Source: Leptolyngbya sp. FACHB-60
GTDB taxonomy: Bacteria > Cyanobacteriota > Cyanobacteriia > Phormidesmidales > Phormidesmidaceae
Direction: 5' to 3'
Assembly (NCBI RefSeq): GCF_014695775.1
Contig: NZ_JACJOX010000077.1
Location: 17,198-81,197, forward strand
DNA: 64,000 nucleotides
The notes under the pieces are model-generated. The model searched no databases, was not told the DNA's origin, and saw only the letters and a program-made list of their open reading frames with translations. A program made the translations under genes and the position numbers. Below are positions 1 through 7,634 of this stretch, piece after piece (positions within the stretch are counted from its first letter, which is position 1; every line of letters begins with the position of its first letter).

Positions 1-1329
1 TCTACGCTTCACTGAATCCCGCTGGCCTTCAATCTCCTGAACCACACGCGCAAAAATGAGCTGATACATTGCCTGCATCACGACATCGTTTCGGTTCGCG
101 CGCCCGAGGATAAGCACATAGTTGTCGCGGCCTCGGTTGTTCGCCCATGCCCGGAGGCTTATAGCGCCGTTTTTCTCCCCAAGTTTCCGCCATGCCGCAG
201 CAACCGTGGCAAGCCTTCCTAAGTAGGTAAACGCCGTCGCTCTTACATCGTGGCCGCTCTTTGATTCAATACCTTCACGCATCTCAAAATAGAGCCCCAT
301 GAGATTACGCCCTGCAGGCGTCCGCGCTAACAGTCCTTTAAGCTTCTCCTGATCGCGCATCGTGCTCACCACATCGAACAGATCCCATGTCTCCTCGTTG
401 GTAAGGAAGGTCATGGCAATCCCAACAAAAAGCTCTTGTGCTGCCATAGGGAAAAAAGGCTGTGCATCTTTGCGAAGCGGTAGAAGTATCTCCGCCATCT
501 CGCGAGCCCCGGCTTCATCTTCACAATCAGCCTGGATGTCCCAAGCCACTGACCGCATATCAAAGGGGTTAAAAAGCTTCCACGGCACATCCATTCGAGT
601 CACGAAGGAAGTGGCCACCCCTTTATGGTCGTACACTAGCGCTCGGTGATCAGGCTCTCTCCCAACAGCAGGAAGCACGTTCCACAGAAGCACATCAATA
701 CTGAACGACTTCCCTGCCCCCGTACGCCCGATGAAGAGAAAGTGTTGGGTAGCTCTTGCTACTGCGAGATATACGCCACCCAAAAAGGGGCTAAACCGCT
801 CCCTCTTCTGAAGGAGCCGCCGCACTTTGGAGAAACCAATCTTGTGACTTCCCCGAAGATGAAACTCCCTTGATGGCTGCTCAGGCACCCGCACTACCAT
901 TGGCCCCAAAAAACCAAACACTCCCCCTGCGCCAAAAATGATACCGACTAACACCGCTAATCGCGGCGCATCAGACAACTGAGACAACGCGAGCCGATAC
1001 ACAAGAACACCGCCCACAATGGGAAGTACCCAGAAGAGCATCGCCAAAGCACCTGCCCCAATGCAAAGTAAGAGCCAAGATCCGAGCCCTTTACCTTCCC
1101 CTCGAATCCGCACCAAGGTGAGGCTGTACCCCACGACCGAAAGCACCCACAGGGCATACCCTCCGTAAATAAAGAACGGAATAATCCCCCCTTCAGTCAT
1201 CCACTCAAACCCAAGGAATGTGAGTCCCTTAGTTACAAGCAATGCTGCCGGATGAATTCCCTGCCAAAGAACACGACCAACCAATCCATAGAGAGCAAAC
1301 GAAACGCACGACCAAATAATCTTGTTCAT
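1..1329 (-). CDS. Type IV coupling protein (TraD/TrwB family), cut by window edge
   Basis: The open frame runs from ATG at 1329 to the left edge (443 codons), so its C-terminus is missing. The N-terminal 145 residues hold about three to four hydrophobic segments. A Walker A motif, GRTGAGKS, lies near residues 200-207. It is followed by the coupling-protein signature in which a DHKG segment precedes NPFD and a conserved tryptophan-aspartate pair. This family is a membrane-anchored hexameric ATPase that brings the relaxase-bound strand to the type IV secretion channel. The start overlaps the stop of the upstream membrane-protein gene (TGATG), so the two are probably translationally coupled. The relaxase lies just upstream on the same strand. 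The family call is secure; the exact type (TraD or TrwB) is not. Confidence 0.93.
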   Translation of the reverse strand, partial: MNKIIWSCVSFALYGLVGRVLWQGIHPAALLVTKGLTFLGFEWMTEGGIIPFFIYGGYALWVLSVVGYSLTLVRIRGEGKGLGSWLLLCIGAGALAMLFWVLPIVGGVLVYRLALSQLSDAPRLAVLVGIIFGAGGVFGFLGPMVVRVPEQPSREFHLRGSHKIGFSKVRRLLQKRERFSPFLGGVYLAVARATQHFLFIGRTGAGKSFSIDVLLWNVLPAVGREPDHRALVYDHKGVATSFVTRMDVPWKLFNPFDMRSVAWDIQADCEDEAGAREMAEILLPLRKDAQPFFPMAAQELFVGIAMTFLTNEETWDLFDVVSTMRDQEKLKGLLARTPAGRNLMGLYFEMREGIESKSGHDVRATAFTYLGRLATVAAAWRKLGEKNGAISLRAWANNRGRDNYVLILGRANRNDVVMQAMYQLIFARVVQEIEGQRDSVKRR

Positions 1330-1805
1330 CACTTTCTCCGATGGGGGTACTCGGTTCCTACTTTCTCGGCGATTGCATTCCGGTACATCACCACGAGCGA
1401 TTCCTGAAGCACGAGCGAAATCCCAAATCCAAAAAAGCCTCCGAGTGCCCAGCTTAAGAATGAAGACGTTCCTACCTGATGAAGAAAGATGCTGTACGAA
1501 AAGTAGACACAGAGTGGAATGGATATAACGCCAAGCCCAAACAGGATGGTCCACTTCACCACACACACCACAATCCAGATGTGGCGGATGGACTTATCAA
1601 TGTCGAGTTGAAAGAACATACCCCCGAGGTAGTGGTTGTAGAGCTGTAAGGCGAGCACACTCGCAAACACACTCAGAAACCAAACAATGGAAGTAGGGAG
1701 TGAATCGGAGAGGTAGTAATCTGCTATTCGATATCCTCCCACTGCAATTGGAATGAGGCCCACAAGGGCAATCATTTTCAGAAGCCAAATAACACCATGC
1801 CGCAT
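1329..1805 (-). CDS. Conserved plasmid membrane protein, four predicted TM segments
   Basis: A 158-residue hydrophobic protein with about four membrane-spanning stretches, near residues 8-25, 38-55, 78-105 and 115-135, and a basic C-terminal tail. It sits between the relaxase gene (12 bases upstream) and the coupling protein (1-base overlap), so it is almost certainly co-transcribed with them. The position suggests a partner of the coupling protein at the membrane, as small membrane proteins often play in conjugation operons, but no family was recognised from the sequence. A role in transfer is inferred from context only. Confidence 0.8.
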   Translation of the reverse strand: MRHGVIWLLKMIALVGLIPIAVGGYRIADYYLSDSLPTSIVWFLSVFASVLALQLYNHYLGGMFFQLDIDKSIRHIWIVVCVVKWTILFGLGVISIPLCVYFSYSIFLHQVGTSSFLSWALGGFFGFGISLVLQESLVVMYRNAIAEKVGTEYPHRRK

Positions 1806-1817
1806 GATAGTTACCGC

Positions 1818-4376
1818 CTAGAGTTCTAAAGATTGTTCGTGCCTTCGCTGTGTTTTTCTTTCATTAAGAACAGAGGTCGCAAGCTGCTTCTCCCGCCCCT
1901 GACTTGCTGCTGTACGGAAATGCTGGTAGGTCGATTTATCAACGTAAAACTTGGTCTTTTCCTTTGCCCGTGTCGCCTGCACATAGACCAGCTGAAGCTC
2001 CTGCATCAGGCTCTCTACAAGCACATAAGCATTGCGCTTAATCGTCATCCCTTGGGCCTTGTGGGTCGTAATGGCATACCCAAGCTTTAAGCCCTTGTAC
2101 CGATTTGCATTCACTTCAACGGTCTTGCCACTATCAAGCTTGATGGTGAATTTTCGATCGAGAGGGTTAATCTTTTTCACCGTTCCCAGGTCGCCGTTAA
2201 ACACCCCGTCCCGGTACGAGTTCTCAGTAAAGAGCACTCGTTCACCAACATGGAACCGCTCTTTTCCTACACGAAGAAATCCCAATCCGAGCTCAAAGTT
2301 CCGAAATCGTTCCTGTTGTGCCCTACGATTTAGCGTGGTCACTTGCTCATTGGTCGCTGCAATCATGAGGTGATCGCGCGGGTTTCGCCGTGCCTCCATT
2401 GCCCAGTCAGCGATTAGAGACTCAATTGCTTTCATCCGGTTTTGCCGAACAACAACCATGCCCCTTGCCTCGTACTGCTCAAGCGCTGCCTCGGCATGCC
2501 CCGTGCGGAAAAGGTCAACGGACTCACGGGTCCACTCCTCTACTTGCCGACGGTTTTCCCGTAATTCTGCTGCACCGAAACGATCCTGAAACGCTGGAAA
2601 TGGCCCCCCTGCGTCGATAGGTTGGAGCTGCTTAGGGTCACCAACAAGCACAAGCTTTGCCCCTGCACGATGCACGTGGGAAACAAGCTGTGCCATTTGC
2701 CGAGTGCCCACCATTCCTGCCTCATCGATGAGGAGGATAGTGCGACTATCAAGCGAAATTCCCTTTTCTCCCTTTGAATTAGGAGAGACAGTCTGGTTCC
2801 CTCGCTGTATCTCTTTCAAAAGTTTTGCAATCGACATGGAGCGCTCAATACGAGCACCTTCCTTAAGCCCTCCCGCAGCCTTTGCTGCAACTGCTGCTCC
2901 GATAACGCGGTACCCTTCTTTCTCCCACACCATTCGCGCAGCGTTGAGCATAAACGTCTTTCCCGCCCCAGCAGCGCCAACAACAAGCGCTAGTCCCTGG
3001 GGAGTCTCGGTAATGTGGCGCAGCGCTCGCTCCTGCTCATCACTGAGGCCCCGAGGCTCTGTACTTGCCCGATTGCGGCCACTAACTTCTTGAGCAATAG
3101 ACGCAACCACACGATCGACTACTCGCGGATTCGCACTGTGAGTGTGATTTGCTTGTAACGCTTCTGCTTTATCGAGCAGCTCTCGTTCAACTTTAAGTAC
3201 ATCCTCAGTCGTGTAGAGTTCTTGACTCCCCCGAGTGAGTGCGACTACTCCTGTTGATCGAAGAAACTCTCCCACTGCCGTAAGGATTGCATCTGCACCA
3301 ATGCCCAGCACCTGCACTTCTTCTGCAACTCGCCGCACAAGCTGTGGTTCAGAAAAATAACTTTCATGGGCAAGCAGACTTTTCCGCTCACCTTCACTAT
3401 TATCCCAACGGGTCAGGTCCCCAATGACAGTGGAAAGCGTTTGCTTATCCTCCTCAACTGTTCGTTGATATCGCTCGTAGTGAGGTGCTAATTGGGCCGG
3501 GTCATATCCAAGTTCGCGGCACACCTCGTGCCAAGCTCTGTGAAGAGCATCACGTGCAACAAGGGTTTTCTTCTTCCTCGTTCGTACCGCCTCTACCGCT
3601 GCAAGCTTGGCATCAACGACCGTCCCGTGTTCCCGTGAAAAGTCGCTGATACCGAGTGCATGAAGTATCTCCTTACGGCGTGTCGAGAACCGCTCAATTA
3701 GATCTGATGGAACCCCATCCACCTCAAACCAGCTCCGCTTCCGAATGAGTTTGAGTCCTAATCGCGTACGTAATTGGTGCGCAAGCTCAGCACGAAACAG
3801 TGCGCCTCCTGCCATCTTTCGTTCAAAGAATGGCTTTGTTTCAAGCGCCCAGGTCTTCCCATCGTCACGCACTCCAACATTGAGCACCGTGGCGTGGAAG
3901 TGAAGATTAGGGTCTTGGGCACGGCTTGTCCCATGTTCCCAGATGGCAGCAACAATGCTTGCCTTCTCTTTGATAACACCGCCCTTACCACGACGAATAA
4001 AGGCAGAGTCCTCTAGGTATTCAAGCGCCCGCTTCGTTGCGCATAGTCCTCCATCGCGAATCTCTTGCCGGTGCCATTGGGATCCAAGACCCCACAGAAT
4101 GCTGGCACTCTTTGGGAGGCTAAAGACGAGATCAACACCTGACCGGTGGTTCTTCTTTCCTGCGTTACTGACAAGTTTTCTCTCTCCATCAGGAGAGAAT
4201 CCTCGAAACAGATTCCTAAACTGCTCCTTATCAACAACCCCCGATATGCCAAAGTGAGCCAGACCTCGGCCATGCCAGATACCCGGTGGCTCTCCCCCTG
4301 CAAGGTAGTAGTCTTCCTGGGCCAGTAGGCAATAGTAGTTCTCCTGACCTGCCGTCATGGAACTGACTGTAAGCAT
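1818..4376 (-). CDS. MobF-type conjugative relaxase-helicase (TraI/TrwC family)
   Basis: This 852-residue protein nicks the transferred strand at oriT and unwinds it. From ATG 4376 it has two tyrosine pairs, Y14-Y15 and Y23-Y24, spaced like the catalytic tyrosines of F TraI. The HRSGVDLVFSLPKS segment and the PNLHFHATV motif carry the metal-binding histidines. The C-terminal half is a superfamily-1 helicase, with Walker A GAAGAGKT, Walker B LLIDEAG, a GDPKQLQP motif and a late TTHKAQG motif. It is shorter than F TraI (about 1,750 residues) and close to TrwC (about 970). A GTG at 4385 would add three residues; I prefer ATG because relaxases typically begin at ML followed by the first motif. 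The accessory gene lies 54 bases upstream. Confidence 0.95.
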   Translation of the reverse strand: MLTVSSMTAGQENYYCLLAQEDYYLAGGEPPGIWHGRGLAHFGISGVVDKEQFRNLFRGFSPDGERKLVSNAGKKNHRSGVDLVFSLPKSASILWGLGSQWHRQEIRDGGLCATKRALEYLEDSAFIRRGKGGVIKEKASIVAAIWEHGTSRAQDPNLHFHATVLNVGVRDDGKTWALETKPFFERKMAGGALFRAELAHQLRTRLGLKLIRKRSWFEVDGVPSDLIERFSTRRKEILHALGISDFSREHGTVVDAKLAAVEAVRTRKKKTLVARDALHRAWHEVCRELGYDPAQLAPHYERYQRTVEEDKQTLSTVIGDLTRWDNSEGERKSLLAHESYFSEPQLVRRVAEEVQVLGIGADAILTAVGEFLRSTGVVALTRGSQELYTTEDVLKVERELLDKAEALQANHTHSANPRVVDRVVASIAQEVSGRNRASTEPRGLSDEQERALRHITETPQGLALVVGAAGAGKTFMLNAARMVWEKEGYRVIGAAVAAKAAGGLKEGARIERSMSIAKLLKEIQRGNQTVSPNSKGEKGISLDSRTILLIDEAGMVGTRQMAQLVSHVHRAGAKLVLVGDPKQLQPIDAGGPFPAFQDRFGAAELRENRRQVEEWTRESVDLFRTGHAEAALEQYEARGMVVVRQNRMKAIESLIADWAMEARRNPRDHLMIAATNEQVTTLNRRAQQERFRNFELGLGFLRVGKERFHVGERVLFTENSYRDGVFNGDLGTVKKINPLDRKFTIKLDSGKTVEVNANRYKGLKLGYAITTHKAQGMTIKRNAYVLVESLMQELQLVYVQATRAKEKTKFYVDKSTYQHFRTAASQGREKQLATSVLNERKTQRRHEQSLEL

Positions 4377-4430
4377 AAAATTCACCGACTGCTGAGATGC
4401 ACAATCAGTGAGGAGAAACCCTTAAAGCCG

Positions 4431-4832
4431 CTAGGTAATAGGCATATTTCGCGCGACCCACTCCCGTGCCAATTCGACATATTCCCGCTTAAGGCGTGTG
4501 GTCACCTCAGGGTCAGTCTCACTGTCGATCCGTTTCGGTATACCTGCTACTGACGCAAGCACCCCTTCAGTTGCTCGGTTAAGATTTCGGCCGATCTGAA
4601 GGAGAAGACTTTCAAGCTCGTGCACTTCTTCGCGCAGGGCTGTTAATTCAGGAGTGTTGCTTGCGCCCGATGAAACACTCTCAAGCGTGTCTAGTACCAG
4701 GTCTTTTGCATAAAGGTTAACGCTGTAGTTTCTTCGGCCTCGCGCCCGCGCTTCGGCGAGTTCTCTGAGGCGCTCATACTGTTCGCGGGAGACGCGAAAG
4801 CTAATAGCGGGGGTTTTATCCTCACTTGCCAT
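4431..4832 (-). CDS. Relaxosome accessory DNA-binding protein (MobC/TraM-like role)
   Basis: A 133-residue charged protein. The N-terminal part (sequence around ISFRVSREQYERL) looks like a ribbon-helix-helix DNA-binding start, and the C-terminal half is helical and coiled-coil-like (ELTALREEVHELE), as in MobC-type relaxase accessory proteins. The ATG at 4832 has an AAGG ribosome-binding site about 11 bases upstream and is favoured over a longer frame that would run through the palindrome at 4868-4883. It is the first gene of the minus-strand transfer operon and abuts the proposed oriT, the usual place for a relaxosome protein. The family assignment is by pattern and position, not certain homology. 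Confidence 0.75.
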   Translation of the reverse strand: MASEDKTPAISFRVSREQYERLRELAEARARGRRNYSVNLYAKDLVLDTLESVSSGASNTPELTALREEVHELESLLLQIGRNLNRATEGVLASVAGIPKRIDSETDPEVTTRLKREYVELAREWVARNMPIT

Positions 4833-4867
4833 TGAATGTAGCACCTTCAAAAAGAGCATTTGTACCT

Positions 4868-4883
4868 GTTTACATGCGTAAAC
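4868..4883. promoter_or_regulatory. Palindromic operator-like site upstream of accessory gene
   Basis: GTTTACATGCGTAAAC is an inverted repeat with 6-bp arms around ATGC. It lies 36 bases upstream of the accessory-gene start, where an autoregulatory operator would sit. The first 15 bases reappear almost unchanged at 52181-52195, next to another plasmid gene, which suggests a shared regulator. The regulator is not identified. Confidence 0.45.
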
Positions 4884-4903
4884 CCGCACGCTCCGGAGGT
4901 CTC

Positions 4904-5016
4904 CAGATTTGTAGACACTACGCTGTAAACACAGTGTAGACAGCCTTCAATTCCTTATTTTGCAAGGGTTTTAGCCTTCTCCCAAAGGCACCTACTGGGT
5001 GCGTCAGGTGTGGTGG
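4904..5016 (+). other. oriT: Candidate origin of transfer (oriT) with F-like nic core
   Basis: The stretch between the divergent transfer operon and the plus-strand genes carries several inverted repeats: GCCTT/AAGGC around 4974-4989, and GCACC/GGTGC at 4988-4992 and 4998-5002. They are followed directly by TGCGTCAGGTGTGGTG (5000-5015). The F-plasmid TraI site reads TGCGTGGGGTGTGGTG and is cut after GGTGT, so only two of 16 positions differ. By analogy the nick would fall after T5011 on the plus strand. Strand transfer would then bring 5012 and higher coordinates into the recipient first and the relaxase operon last, the normal arrangement. The F site is established knowledge; function here is inferred. 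Confidence 0.65.
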
Positions 5017-5033
5017 GCTCTCTTCGAGAGCCC
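5015..5033. repeat. Perfect 8-bp hairpin just 3' of nic site
   Basis: GGGCTCTC, a TTC loop and GAGAGCCC form a perfect hairpin immediately after the proposed nick. A second short inverted repeat, CCTCC (5035-5039) with GGAGG (5047-5051), follows and could mask the ribosome-binding site of the next gene. The hairpin could be part of oriT recognition or termination, or act as a translational switch; the sequence does not decide. Confidence 0.5.
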
Positions 5034-5054
5034 GCCTCCGAAATTTGGAGGGGT

Positions 5055-5366
5055 ATGGATTACATCGATGGAATGCGCTTCGGCGGATGGCTAGGGGCAG
5101 TTGCAGGGCTAGGGATTGTCGTTGTGGGGTCGCCGTTGATTCAGGCTGTACGGAGCTTTGCTGGGCGGTGCTGGGGCAGCAAGCGGGAGACGCTTGCGCT
5201 TACTGATGCAGTAAATCGACTTGCGGGCGAAGTGCGCGAGCTTGGCAAGGCATCACGACGTACTGACTGGGCAGAAACTGCGCCGCACGTTGAAGCCTCG
5301 CCACCAACCCGCGCGCGCCCACAACAAAGGCAGCAGGTAAACGGCGGCGGAGGCGTTGCGCACTAG
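5055..5366 (+). CDS. Small membrane-anchored hypothetical protein, leading region
   Basis: The 103-residue product has a glycine-rich hydrophobic segment near residues 8-28, then a basic and coiled segment, and an alanine/proline/glutamine-rich tail. No family was recognised. The start is uncertain: ATG 5055 lies only one base after GGAGGGG, ATG 5073 is about 19 bases after it, and a GTG at 5010 would place coding sequence over the hairpin and nic core. It is the first gene on the plus-strand side of the proposed nick, so it would enter a recipient early. It is followed by a long inverted repeat that may end its transcript. Confidence 0.55.
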   Translation: MDYIDGMRFGGWLGAVAGLGIVVVGSPLIQAVRSFAGRCWGSKRETLALTDAVNRLAGEVRELGKASRRTDWAETAPHVEASPPTRARPQQRQQVNGGGGVAH

Positions 5367-5389
5367 GAAAGGCTCGCACCCTGCATGAA

Positions 5390-5465
5390 GGGTTTTCCAT
5401 CGCTGTGGATAACCCGCGGCCCCCTCAACGGGCCAAGGCGGGTTATCCATCGGTGTGGAAAACCC
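5390..5465. repeat. Long inverted repeat (28-nt arms) with nested loop stem
   Basis: The arms 5390-5417 and 5438-5465 are inverted copies, except for a few mismatches at their centre. The 20-nt loop contains a further GGCCC/GGGCC stem (5418-5422, 5430-5434). Each arm also has GTGGA(T/A)AA matching its partner. The cruciform lies between the small membrane-protein gene and the DUF6876 gene, so it could be a terminator, an attenuator or a folded single-strand element in the leading region. There is no U-run after the stem, which argues against a simple terminator. Confidence 0.6.
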
Positions 5466-5509
5466 GTTTCCCAAGCAATGACAACAAACGATTGAAAGAG
5501 AGTACACAC

Positions 5510-5896
5510 ATGGAAAACGGAACAGCAACAACAACCATCAAGGAATCAGACCTGCGGGGATTTACCGGTACGGAGCAGTACCATCCACTCCCCTTTTCAC
5601 CACACTACTTCCTCACTGATGGGGTGGCCTTTCTAGTGAAAGAAGGGGGCGGCTTATGGCTTATCGCTCACATTGTCGCGTGTCAACTTCACCCGCTTAT
5701 CGCGGGGAATCCCGACCTCCAGCACATGCAGTTCTGGCGGGTTTCTCTCGACGACGATTCAAGTGGGTTAGTGGAATGCTTGCGTGACGCAAACGAGCCT
5801 ATTCTTTCCCACCGGGTAAGCTGCGCGGGGTTCACCTTAAAGAAAGTAACGCTGTACCTCCAGCGCGGCGTGGTCATGCTTCCGTCCGAGTATTAA
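5510..5896 (+). CDS. DUF6876 family protein (copy 1)
   Basis: A 128-residue protein matching the two other copies in this window (24909-25283 and the broken one at 62674-63054). Shared features are an N-terminal LxxFTGTxQYxxHP-type block, a TDGVxxLxExGGxxW block, an AxQLHP block, the QFW segment and a terminal VVMLPSEY-type end. ATG 5510 follows a GAAAGAGAG purine-rich site by about eight bases. The function of DUF6876 is unknown. The family is recurrent on cyanobacterial and other plasmids, and here one copy sits in the presumed leading region beside oriT. The next gene, 23 bases downstream, is likely co-transcribed. Confidence 0.8.
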   Translation: MENGTATTTIKESDLRGFTGTEQYHPLPFSPHYFLTDGVAFLVKEGGGLWLIAHIVACQLHPLIAGNPDLQHMQFWRVSLDDDSSGLVECLRDANEPILSHRVSCAGFTLKKVTLYLQRGVVMLPSEY

Positions 5897-5919
5897 TCGG
5901 CAGATGGGGAGGCTACACC

Positions 5920-6417
5920 ATGAACTACTTTTTAGGAATTTCACAGGTCGAAGAAATCAAGCAGCGATATCGAAGGCTCGCCTTTAGTCTCCACCCTGAT
6001 CGGGGTGGAACCACAGAGGCGATGCAGGAACTAAATCAGCAGTACCACCAAGCGCTCAAAGGTTGCCACGGTGCTACGTCAAGGGGAAGCGATGGCGAGG
6101 ATCATACCTACCGCTACGACCACAATTTAGAACAAGCGGTGATCGATAAACTCGGCGAGCTTATCGCGCTTGGGCTGCCCAGTGTGCGCATCATGCTTGT
6201 GGGTACCTGGGTATGGGTAGATGGTGAAACAAGACCCGTGAAGGACCAGCTAAAGGCCGTGGGGCTTCGCTGGCACTCAACCCGAGAGAAGTGGTTCTGG
6301 CACGCTGGCGAGTACCGAAGGGGCCGCAGTGGTGCCAACTTTGGCACCATCGCAGCAAAATACGGCTATCAAGAGTTTGAAGGAGAAAAACGGCAACGAA
6401 TTGCAAAAACGGCTTGA
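5920..6417 (+). CDS. J-domain (DnaJ-like) plasmid protein
   Basis: The 165-residue product begins with a short J domain: helix II ending in SLHPDRGG, containing the diagnostic HPD (about residues 25-27) that stimulates DnaK-type ATPases. The C-terminal half has a tryptophan-rich block (GTWVWVDGET, then LKAVGLRWHSTREKWFW) that also occurs in J-domain proteins of phages and plasmids. A good GGGGAGG ribosome-binding site precedes ATG 5920. It could recruit the host DnaK to plasmid replication or transfer complexes; this is inferred from the family. Confidence 0.82.
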   Translation: MNYFLGISQVEEIKQRYRRLAFSLHPDRGGTTEAMQELNQQYHQALKGCHGATSRGSDGEDHTYRYDHNLEQAVIDKLGELIALGLPSVRIMLVGTWVWVDGETRPVKDQLKAVGLRWHSTREKWFWHAGEYRRGRSGANFGTIAAKYGYQEFEGEKRQRIAKTA

Positions 6418-6429
6418 GCTTTTTATGTC

Positions 6430-6467
6430 AGCTTGCTAAGCAAGCTATTGAATAATGCGTCAGGTGT
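6430..6467. repeat. Perfect hairpin followed by second nic-core copy
   Basis: AGCTTGC and GCAAGCT form a perfect 7-bp hairpin with a TAA loop (6430-6446). Nine bases later TGCGTCAGGTGT (6456-6467) repeats exactly the 12 bases that precede the proposed nick at 5011. Identity stops exactly at the predicted cleavage point. The spot also lies just past the 3' end of the tnpB-like gene, so the hairpin could be the right end of an IS200/IS605-type element. Confidence 0.5.
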
Positions 6468-6546
6468 AAACAGACCGTATTTGTTTCCAAACACGAACTT
6501 TCGTCCTGCCACCAACAGATACAACGTACCTCCTGTGAGCGAACGT

Positions 6547-7581
6547 TTAGGCGGGTTTACAGGCCGCCCCACGAAATTTAATCTTCACTGCCTTTCTACT
6601 ATCAGCAGTCCCTTCTGTCTTTTTATCGCTTGGCACCACCACCACGCCAACGCCACACACAGCTGCCTTGTACTCAATAAACGAGCGCAGCTGATGGAAC
6701 GCCCAGGTGTTTATATGAGCACGTTCCGTCTGCACTTTAACCCGCTTATTCTTCCGCTCGCGTACCCCGGTTAAGTCTTCGAGTGCAATCGCTGCACCAA
6801 TGTCTTTTGCCTTCGTAACAACCTGCTTACTGACCGTATGGTTTACCCAAGTGGCAAACCGTCGCTCCCGCCCCGACAACCGTTTCAAGACCCGACGGCA
6901 GTTCCGTCGTGTGGTCCGCGTGCCTTTCGAGGCTTTCTTTTGGAGAGACGATCGCACCCGCTGATAGCGACTTCGAACACTCCCTACTTCCTCCCGTACT
7001 ATCTCCTCACCGGTGCTCATCACTACAATGGTATCCATCCCAAGAGCAACACCAAGCACCTGCCCACGTGGGACAACTTCAGGTACTGGATACTCTACCT
7101 GCACCTGGAGATACACGCCTCCATCGGAGCGACAAACGAGCACAGCACTTACCGGCTTTCGTCCCCGAAGCTGCTCTCGCTGGTACTCCCCAAGGACAAG
7201 CGGAATCGTCTTCTCCCTGCCCCCGACCAGGTTGATACTTACCGTCCAATCAGCTTCCCGAATCCGAAACGCTTTGGTATTAATCGACGCACTTGTTGGT
7301 CGAAACCGCCGCACCCGGCACTTCCGCTCATGGGCCGATTTCCTGCTCTCTGCCACCCGCCCCATAACCGCAACCACCAAATCAGCGGGAAGCTCAGGGA
7401 CGTGTTTACGCACATCATGATAGATAAGCGACTGGAGCTTGAGTTTATTACGTACTGCTGGATCTACCTGCTCGTTGATATAGGTGCAGGCAATGCTAAA
7501 CGCAGCAAGGGTATTCTCGACCTTCTGGTGCTGGGCCAAATCAAGTTGAAGCTTGCAGGAGATAGTCAAAAAAATCGCCAC
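6547..7581 (-). CDS. TnpB-like protein with altered RuvC site and no zinc finger
   Basis: A 344-residue relative of the RNA-guided TnpB nuclease of IS200/IS605 elements. The N-terminal RNA/DNA-binding region is present. RuvC-I reads LGVALGMD where active proteins have GVDLG-type aspartate (codon GCT at the aspartate position). RuvC-II IALEDL keeps its glutamate. After the VVVVPSDKKTEG segment, the usual paired CxxC zinc finger is absent, and the protein ends within about 30 residues. A possible remnant of the RuvC-III aspartate is TADSRKA. No tnpA was found nearby. It may be a decaying insertion sequence or a nuclease-dead TnpB kept as an RNA-guided repressor. Confidence 0.85.
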   Translation of the reverse strand: MAIFLTISCKLQLDLAQHQKVENTLAAFSIACTYINEQVDPAVRNKLKLQSLIYHDVRKHVPELPADLVVAVMGRVAESRKSAHERKCRVRRFRPTSASINTKAFRIREADWTVSINLVGGREKTIPLVLGEYQREQLRGRKPVSAVLVCRSDGGVYLQVQVEYPVPEVVPRGQVLGVALGMDTIVVMSTGEEIVREEVGSVRSRYQRVRSSLQKKASKGTRTTRRNCRRVLKRLSGRERRFATWVNHTVSKQVVTKAKDIGAAIALEDLTGVRERKNKRVKVQTERAHINTWAFHQLRSFIEYKAAVCGVGVVVVPSDKKTEGTADSRKAVKIKFRGAACKPA

Positions 7582-7634
7582 AGACTCTGTTTAAGGCGTC
7601 TGTGGCGAAAGTCAATAGAAACTGTCGTGTTCGT

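Noticed and set aside
5010..5054. GTG start that extends the first leading-region gene
   Set aside because: It would place coding sequence over the hairpin and the nic core and has no ribosome-binding site.
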